NCBI GenBank assembly: GCA_039566865.1
Contig: CM076961.1
Span: forward strand, 4,719,501 to 4,783,500
Length of the DNA stretch: 64,000 bases
Source: Aurelia coerulea
Taxonomy: Eukaryota; Cnidaria; Scyphozoa; Semaeostomeae; Ulmaridae
Direction: 5' to 3'
Every line of letters begins with the position of its first letter. The first letter of the stretch is position 1. Positions 57,206-64,000 of the stretch are shown here, one piece after another. The notes under the pieces were generated by a model. That model did not search any database. It saw only the letters and a list, made by a program, of their open reading frames with translations, and was not told the DNA's origin. The position numbers and the translations under genes were made by a program.

Positions 57206-58001
57206 TGCTCCCAGAGCAATGAACAATTCATTGTACAATTCAAGTATTCTGGAACGGTCAACTCCTAATTTCTGAATGTTATGGAAAAATGGACTGACAC
57301 CAGAGAGATAATCAGGAGGCAATATTCATTTGTTTATAAAAGTCTAAAATTGCTTTATTTTCTCGTCAATCTCCTTACATTTTGTACCCTGGTATCCGGT
57401 AGACATTTGGAATTTTTAGGAAAATTTCTGTGTCAAAATTAATGTTAGGTCAATGCAAAAAGATGTTCTCACCTGAAACAGTGATATTATATGACACTGT
57501 ATTTCTTAATTGATGCTCTATTTTCGAATGAGTGACCACTGCACTGGTGAGATTTAGTCTGCAGGCCCTCTATGGATCAGACATACCGGGTGAGCCAAAA
57601 GAGCTAAAATGTTTTGTGGGCTGTGGAATGAAATATACATGGCCAATATTAAAAACAAAGATGCTAATTTATCAGTCAAATGCAAAATTAAAATGTCAAC
57701 CTTTCGTTTGGTAAAGTCACTCATCTTTTAGACCCAGAAATTAGGAAAACGGTAGTAAGGGGTTTTTATAAGAATAAGAACTTCTCGTTCGATTTAAGTC
57801 CATGATTTACGTGTCATTGACATTTATATCATATTCCTGGAACAGACAATGGCATTGAATTCATATTTCAATGGCAAGTAAATCATGGACCAGAATCGAA
57901 CGTGGAATTCTAGTTCCCAGACACAACAGTTAAAAGCATTTTCCTAATGCAACGCAAAATGTACGCGTCTAAGTTGGCCTTTGACTCATATATCAACATT
58001 G
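57206..58001. other. No gene recognised
   Basis: A lone terminus TA|CCGGGTGAGCCAAAAGAGC at 57584 suggests a further decayed TA-type element whose other end I cannot find. A short inverted pair (TTCTCGTTCGATTTAAGTCCATGATTTAC near 57783 / GTAAATCATGGACCAGAATCGAACG near 57880) marks a small foldback. Confidence 0.35.
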
Positions 58002-58003
58002 TA

Positions 58004-58523
58004 CCGGGTGTCCCAAAGAAGTACTCCCGTTTGAAAAATCATCTAAATTTGATTACAAGGCCAATCTTCAATTTTTTTATTGTCAAGTAGATCAAGGACT
58101 GAATTATTTTCCCAGACAAAGCTGATTTTGTAATTGGTTTAAAAATTAGCATTTTTAGCTCTTTTTAGGGCACCTGGTTTTGAATCATGCTGCAAAAAAG
58201 CGCTGATGATTGCCAGATCAATTTCTTTGTGCATGTAAAGCTTCTAGTTTGGCAGTACATAGCAGAAAGAAGTGCGCACTATCATAAGAGACTTCAATGA
58301 TGATAAAAAATCTGAAAATTTTTGACTCTTAGGCAAGATTGAGTATTTTGCTTAAAAACTATAGCTCAAAATATGGTTTTTTTCAACGTGTGATTTTTCT
58401 ACCTTGCTTTATCAAAAGCAAACATTTCATCATCTGTGAATATTTTTGGGTCTTTGACAAAACAACTCAAAAAGAAAATCGTTGATGATTTTTTAAACAG
58501 GGCAACCTTTTTGGGACACACGG
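58004..58523. mobile_element. TA-flanked MITE, family B, intact reference copy
   Basis: It runs from TA|CCGGGTGTCCCAAAGAAGTA to CAACCTTTTTGGGACACACGG|TA, 520 bp. It is the copy that reveals the interrupted older element at 7701-8821. Confidence 0.87.
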
Positions 58524-60946
58524 TAGTTTTGAATATCGGCCAAGTACTTTTTATTTCACAACCCACCAAACGTTTAAAAGATTTTTAATCGCCCAGTATA
58601 CCCTAAGTTTGAACAGGTGAAGCCCTCCTGTTAGAGAATTCTCGTCGAGCAAACTTAGTAGAAAATAAAACGTATTACAAAATCAAGGAAAATCGTGTTT
58701 GTAAATTTTTAGTATTGCATCCTTAGGAAAGATTTGAGGATTATTTGCAGCTTAAATGGAAAAGATTTGTAAACAGTTTGAAGGATAAATATGATGATAA
58801 TGATTATTATTTATTAGGCTTTTGATCTAACATTGTATGAAATTTAACCCACTGATCAACCTCGATAACTTGGCATTGTAGAAGAATTTATTCGAGAGAG
58901 GCCTTATGGGCAACATGACGCATCTTGTCTAAAGCAGCAACAATAACCGAAATGATGCCAGATCGGGGGAAAGTGCACCCAATGTCACAGACTTTTCGTT
59001 GATTTCCGTCACCAGTCTGTCTTGTGGAAAATGCCAGCAAATGCTCCCTTCCCGGACTGGATTTCGTGAGGACTCTGCGTGCTATGCAATTTTGAATTCT
59101 TGATCTTAGAGGAAACTAGCGATCAGTCAAGCTTACCTTTTGACTTAAAGAGTTCTCTTCAGACATACTGGCTGTCCCACACTGATGTGTCGGTGTTTGC
59201 CGCACTGTGCAGTGATACAACCCTACTCATTGAAAAGCAGAAAGGCTGACTTAGATGTGAAAATTCATAACACTAATGATTAGTCATACCATCCTAGAGT
59301 TGTAGGTTATTTTGTTTGGGAGTTGTTTTCAATATGGATAGATGAATTAAGTTCGCTATGGTATAGATGTAGCAATTTCGATACCATAGCTTTCAATTTC
59401 AAGACAATGACAGCGAACATAATAATCATGCAGGGGGCAAAGAAACTTGACACACATAGTTTTGTAGCCCATAATTGTCATGGTCATAGAGCTGTCATTT
59501 TATTGCAAAATACTTCAATCTGGGTGTCATTCGAAAGAGCTTAGCGAGTGGAACTTAAACCTTGAAGGAATTTTTTCGTCAACTGTAATAAGTTTATCGG
59601 AAAGTTTACTACGAAATTTCGCTTTTTGCTTTTCCTTTCAATTTTTTTAGACGAAATAGACTTGGGGCAAGTCTACATAAGCACCAGAGCTTTCTTCTTT
59701 TGGATAATTTGGACTGCTCGTTGGTTTAGGTGACTGTGGATGTACCTTTGGGTGCCATATTACGAACATTTAGAATGGCTGAATCCCGGCAGATTCCGAG
59801 TTATCGAGGTTCAACTTTAGTTTGGCGTTAGCGTTCGTTGCTTAAAATTTTGAGATTCACGTTGTTTAGGGTTTCACACAGATAACTAGAACCATGAGAT
59901 TAGATCGTTGAGTTTTGCAGATTTTGTCTCGATGCCACTGTCGCAAGTTGTGCTATGTACGGTAGACTTGTTTCCAGGGCCGTATTAAACTTTTTGGGGG
60001 CCCTGGGCTAGGCCCAAAACTGATCGGGGCCCTTTCACTACACCTAAATATGGTCGTGGCATATGCATAATATCCTATTCCGTATTAAAATGCTAATTTT
60101 GTGCGGAAAAGGCCATTGATACAGTCAAAACCAAGCAAGTTAACACTATCCGTCAGAAAGAAATCATATGGGGGCGCGGGCTAAAACTCAATGCGTGTCG
60201 AGGCATTAAAATGGAGGTACGGAGGGCTGCTCCCAGGAAACTTTTTGAAACAACGCCCTTCAGATAATTGGAAAACGCCTCTCATGTGAAGGAAGTAATG
60301 TATTAAATTTGCATGAGTTTACTTGCTGATTTTTACTTGTTTCTTGCATTGTATTGCCCAGAAATTACTTGAAATCCTAAGTCGGAAGAATGTCTCCACA
60401 TTGCCACGTCTTCATAAAACTTCTTTGTTATGTCATGTATAATAAACGTGTGCTGGGCATCTTTTTGTGGCAGTGGCAATCGAGAAGTTATTTCACATAT
60501 ATGATGTTATTGAGATATAAGTTAGAGCGAGGTTTGAATTGTACATTATGATATGGGGTAAAATTGAATTTGTTTCATAATTTCATTGTTGCAAGAATTT
60601 TTTGGATAAATTTCGAGATTGGATATTTGTGTCTGCTTTTTGTATGTATTGCTGGACATTTTTGTGTGGACCGTGAAACCCTAAAAAGAGAAATTCAGGA
60701 AAAATTGTTTTCTCTTTCGGCCTTAGCATCGTGGACAACGTCGTAAAGACTTTGCTCTGGTCTCGAAAGCCATGGAACCAAATTCTACATTGCAGAAAAT
60801 AAGCTAGACTTCAAACCTTGACTATCTATGAAATCTTGTTACGCAAAGTAGCTTAGGTTGAAGATAGATAGAACATAAAACAGCTCAAATATCCCAGTAA
60901 CTTTGCGGTTCTCGATACAATGCTGTTTTAATCAAAGTCTTATTTT
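58524..60946. other. Gene-poor stretch with repeat debris
   Basis: It contains a LINE-tail-like segment (59232-59310, similar to 45815-45890) and a CAGGGCCGTATTAAACTTTT / GGGGCCCTGGGCTAGGCCC repeat end near 59978. It also has CGCCCTTCAGATAATTGGAAAACGCC (60250), shared with about 50240 and 53340. A minus-strand ATG at 59169 followed by 9 codons and GTAAGC is exon-like but has no partner. No gene is called. Confidence 0.35.
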
Positions 60947-61275
60947 CCCGGGGGGGGGGGGTACTTGACCAGGTTTTGGTCGGGGACGTGCCATCGAAGC
61001 TTCAAAAACATACCCGTTCCTTATTCCAATTTTGCGAAAAAGTATACCCGACTTTATACCAATTTTGCGAAAAAGTATACCCGACCTTATACCAATTTTC
61101 CGAAAAAGTATACCAAAATCGTTCCTTAAACCAAAATCGCGAAAATCAATACCGTTCCTTATACCAAAATCGTGAAAATCGATACCGTTCCTTATACCAA
61201 AATCGCGAAAATCGATACCCTTCCCGATAGCACGTCCCCGTACCCAAAATATGTGAAGTACCCCCCCCCCCCGGG
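60947..61275. mobile_element. Foldback element L2 with CCCGGGGGG ends and 8-bp duplication
   Basis: It starts CCCGGGGGGGGGGGGTACTT and ends GAAGTACC followed by a C-run and GGG. CTTATTTT flanks both ends (60939-60946, 61276-61283). The interior is a minisatellite of about 30-bp units (ATACCAAAATCGCGAAAATCG and ATACCAATTTTGCGAAAAAGT variants, 61010-61225), which keeps one frame open as a repeated YQNRENRYRSL peptide. This is not considered a gene. Confidence 0.88.
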
Positions 61276-61283
61276 CTTATTTT

Positions 61284-62515
61284 GCAGTCAACAATGTTAA
61301 TATTTGCTAAGTTCTGATGCGGACAATGCATTTATATGCGACAACTTGTCAGACTTGTAAAAGCAGAACTCGAAAATGAATTTCATAACAGTGCTTAAAC
61401 CGGCATAATTTGAACACGGTGGTGTCTTGTGAATGAACTCTCAGAAACGATGTTAGCAGAAATTTTTTGCGACGCTTTCGAAACGAGATTGATTGATAAT
61501 GTTTTTGTCCGGCCACTTTTGGCGTTTTCGGGTTGTGCCCGTATATCGTGTGAGCCAAGATAAAACTTTGGTACCTTCAATTTTGATGCCGTTGTCAGAC
61601 TTTGCGAGTATAAGTGGTCGTCTTGATTCTGTCTGCTGAATTTTCTTGAGAGGCAGATCACTCCTTCAAGAAAATGAACACATTTTTAACACAAAATAGT
61701 TTGTGGTCTGTTTGTACGAGAATGAAATGACAGAATCGAAATTCCTCTCGTCAGAAGCTCAAAAACTTCTTGAAACTTGGTAGAGTTTTTTGAACAAAGC
61801 TCAATTTCACAGCAAGTACCCTTGAAAAGCCATAATGTTTGAAGCTGGAAGGGGGTGGTAGCATATCCTTACCTCCCTGGGGCATGGAACTCTCTGATTG
61901 TGAAAATAGAAACTTGCCAGTTTTCTGCCGTTGCCAATAAGACATTTGTTTGCCACTCTGTACCTCCGATGTAGTTGCCCCAGGGGTAGAATATGGGTAA
62001 AGAGGTAAGGGAAATATACTTTCACCCACAATTTCCAAAGCGAGATATCAGGAATAAACATTTTTCGAAGATTTTAGGGAATACTGTACGTATTCTTTAC
62101 AAATTGGATATGATTCAGGAGTTCAGGATAAAACTGCGCGGAATTGTAGTAGGTGCGCGCTGGCGTTGCGTAGGAGCATTAGGATGTGTGACCTTGCGGT
62201 TTGGTTCCCTGTTGACTGCTCTTATGGTTTCTTTTGCTTAGCAACGGCTGCAAAATGGCCTCACAACGGAGCAACAAATTTGAGATCCTTTGATTTCTGT
62301 CTTTGATGTGGCGCTCTACCTGAAGGAAAGACGTGGTCGCAATTGAAATAACAGAGCAAAGTAAAGAAGACTGCTTTTCTCAAGCTCTTTGATGAGAAAT
62401 ATGCAGAGAACACTGTTAACTTTTTATATTGAAGATTAGGCCCACTGATTAAAAAATTCGAGCACGAAAACGCGACACGAGGAGGAAGTGAAGGAAGAAT
62501 TTCCGATTAAAGATC
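61284..62515. other. Upstream region of the right-hand gene
   Basis: Only short open frames occur. An inverted pair at 61748-62030 (TTGGTAGAGTTTTTTGAACAAAG...; GGGGCATGGAACTCTC) is not convincing. The promoter of the next gene should lie in its last few hundred bases, but no core element stands out. Confidence 0.3.
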
Positions 62516-63852
62516 ATGGGGCGAAGAAAAACGATTAACAATAAAGAAGAAGGAGAACATGATGTGAATGTTACAGTTATGATTGCGAAAGCATCAATCA
62601 CAGGTATAACCGAGGTTTCTACTATTTATTTGTGTGTTTATATTCTATAATCAACCTTCGACCAAAGAATGTTGGGTACAAAAACTTTGTCAAAAGCAGT
62701 GAAAAAATACAGTAAAAACCCGCACATAAGAACCTTCATCTATTCAGAACCTACAGCCTGAAATAATACATTTTGTACCCAATGAATAAGAACCATTTCA
62801 GGCTGATATCTTGACTAGGTTCTTAATAGAGCGTTTCATTCATTCATTGGGAAATAAATGCAACTTTTTTGCCCATCAACCTCCTTCTTGGACTCCAAAA
62901 CATTACTTACAGAACTGTGATAGGCAGGGCCTGCAGCGCAGGAGTGAACTGGGTAAGCTTGTGTTGAAGTGGATAGGGCCAAGAATGTAAATATATTTGG
63001 CTAAGATTTAGATTTGCATATTTCCCTGTGTTAAGAACCTACACCCTGATTACTGGATGTGCCTCATTGCATAAGAACCTAAACAGGCTGAGTTCAAAAT
63101 CTTATGTGCGGGTTTTTACTGTACAAACACCTTGGCCTACCTTTAAATACATCAACTAGAGGAAAGGAAGGAAAGAAAGTGTGAGTTACTTACTATACGA
63201 CAGAAAATATAGTCAAATTTCAAAGAAGGGTAATGCGTTTTAACTGTTGTTGTTTCCCTTCAAATTCACTGTCAAAAACATTGTCTTCCTTTTTGATCTT
63301 TTAAAATTTTAAAATCTCAAAATTTTAAGCCATTATTTTGTGCATTTTAAAGTGATGTTCAATGTGTGGTTCTTCCGCTTTTCTTCCACAGGAAAATTTC
63401 CCATTAGTTTTGCTGATTTTGCAAGTTCATCCTCAAGTTACTGTCAATGTTATCGGGTCATTGGCTTTTGTTTTTGTACCAACAGTTTTGAAAAATTTAA
63501 TTTGTTCTTGCAGCATCTTTGCTGTGTCCATTGTTAAAAGATTTTTTCTATTTTTCTGACTGATTTTTTGCAAGAGAATGACAAAGTTTTCTCATTGTAT
63601 GATAATCCCTTCCATATTTTCAGAGTATGATCCCTCACAAGAAAAGCAAAGCAAGGCAAGAAAAGTACTTGAATTACCAAAAGCTCAAAGCTATTTCCAT
63701 TGCACATATAAACTACTACCAGATGATCGAGACACTGTCAAAACTGATGTTGTCACTTTCGGTGCGGCTGCAAAATTGTATACAGATAATGACACTAGGG
63801 TGCTCAGAACATGGCAGGATGGCGAAAAAACTTGGGTTGCATGGACCAATCA
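62516..63852 (+). CDS. Conserved-looking protein of unknown function, N-terminal two exons (continues beyond window)
   Basis: Exon 1 (62516-62603) starts at ATG in GATCATGGGGCG and encodes MGRRKTINNKEEGEHDVNVT then VMIAKASIT. After a donor GTATAA it joins exon 2 (63624-63852, acceptor TATTTTCAG, donor GTGAGT) in frame. Exon 2 gives a block with FHCTYKLLPDD, KTDVVTFGAAAKLYTDND, and VLRTWQDGEKTWVAWTN. About 105 residues are visible. The beta-strand pattern with regularly spaced Trp/Tyr/Phe looks like the start of a compact conserved domain (C2- or DUF4550/CFAP92-like have crossed my mind), but I cannot identify it from sequence alone. The gene continues to the right. Confidence 0.65.
62710..63121. 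mobile_element. TA-flanked MITE, family I copy 2
   Basis: It runs from TA|CAGTAAAAACCCGCACATAAG to CTTATGTGCGGGTTTTTACTG|TA with the interior of the 4221-4615 copy in inverted order (GGGCCAAGAATGTAA..., TACTGGATGTGCCTCATTGC). The 22-base terminal repeats are perfect, so this copy is younger than that at 4221. It lies inside intron 1 of the right-hand gene. Confidence 0.88.
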
Positions 63853-63928
63853 GTGAGTATTTCAAGATCCCAAAACTCCAATGAGTAGTGCACTAAGTAA
63901 TCCACATGTCTCTCCAGTATTTGATTCC

Positions 63929-64000
63929 AGGGGGGGGGGTACTCTGGTATATTCAGGATAGGGTGCTCAGGATACTTTTTTGGGTTTAGAATTTGGGCAA
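63929..64000. mobile_element. Start of a third family L element (cut by window edge)
   Basis: CCAGGGGGGGGGTACTCTGG followed by GATAGGGTGCTCAGGATACTT resembles the left ends at 33274 and 60947. The right end is outside the window. Confidence 0.45.

Noticed and set aside
59137..59169. Minus-strand ATG with nine codons and GTAAGC donor
   Set aside because: Too short to be evidence by itself, and no partner exon to the left could be found.
60976..61230. 84-codon repetitive open frame (YQNRENRYRSL units)
   Set aside because: It is the translation of a minisatellite inside element L2. Unit length is near a multiple of three by chance in part of the array.

Overview
The window looks like animal nuclear DNA. 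It is AT-rich, its genes are split into many short exons with GT..AG introns, and almost every intron and spacer is filled with short inverted-repeat transposons and LINE debris. The protein families seen (RBM5/RBM10-type splicing factor, centrosomin CM1 protein) are metazoan. A marine invertebrate, most plausibly a cnidarian, fits this style, but the sequence does not prove the phylum. There is no sign of bacterial, viral or organellar DNA.

Layout. (1) About 1.1-11.9 kb, minus strand: seven coding exons of an RBM5/RBM6/RBM10-family RNA-binding protein (Arg/Asp/Ser-rich N-terminus, RRM, RanBP2 zinc finger), running off the left edge. (2) 15.7-26.2 kb, plus strand: a six-exon gene for a 207-residue secreted, Cys-containing, probably GPI-anchored protein. 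Its first intron holds a 5'-truncated LINE reverse transcriptase and a 937-bp palindromic element. (3) 31.7-42.8 kb, plus strand: a tentative three-exon gene of unknown function. A 609-bp near-perfect palindrome in its first intron carries a coding-like first exon on both arms. (4) 47.9-56.2 kb, plus strand: a four-exon gene for a short (362 aa) CM1-motif protein, a likely microtubule-organising-centre factor. (5) 62.5 kb to the right edge, plus strand: the first two coding exons of a conserved-looking gene that I cannot name.

Mobile DNA. Foldback/MITE families can be sorted by the target-site duplications I read directly. TA duplications mark at least eight elements, many ending in GGGTGTCCCAAA-like termini (Tc1/mariner-like). 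9-bp duplications mark three families (Mutator-like). 8-bp duplications mark elements ending in CCCGGGGGG (hAT-like). A 7-bp duplication flanks the exon-bearing palindrome. One element is nested inside another. One abuts a splice donor so closely that it supplies intron bases +5 and +6. There are also two copies of a tRNA-derived SINE and several LINE 3' ends.

The five genes do not form an evident pathway. The most unusual observations are the exon-bearing palindrome, the short CM1 protein and the set of 9-bp-duplication foldback families.
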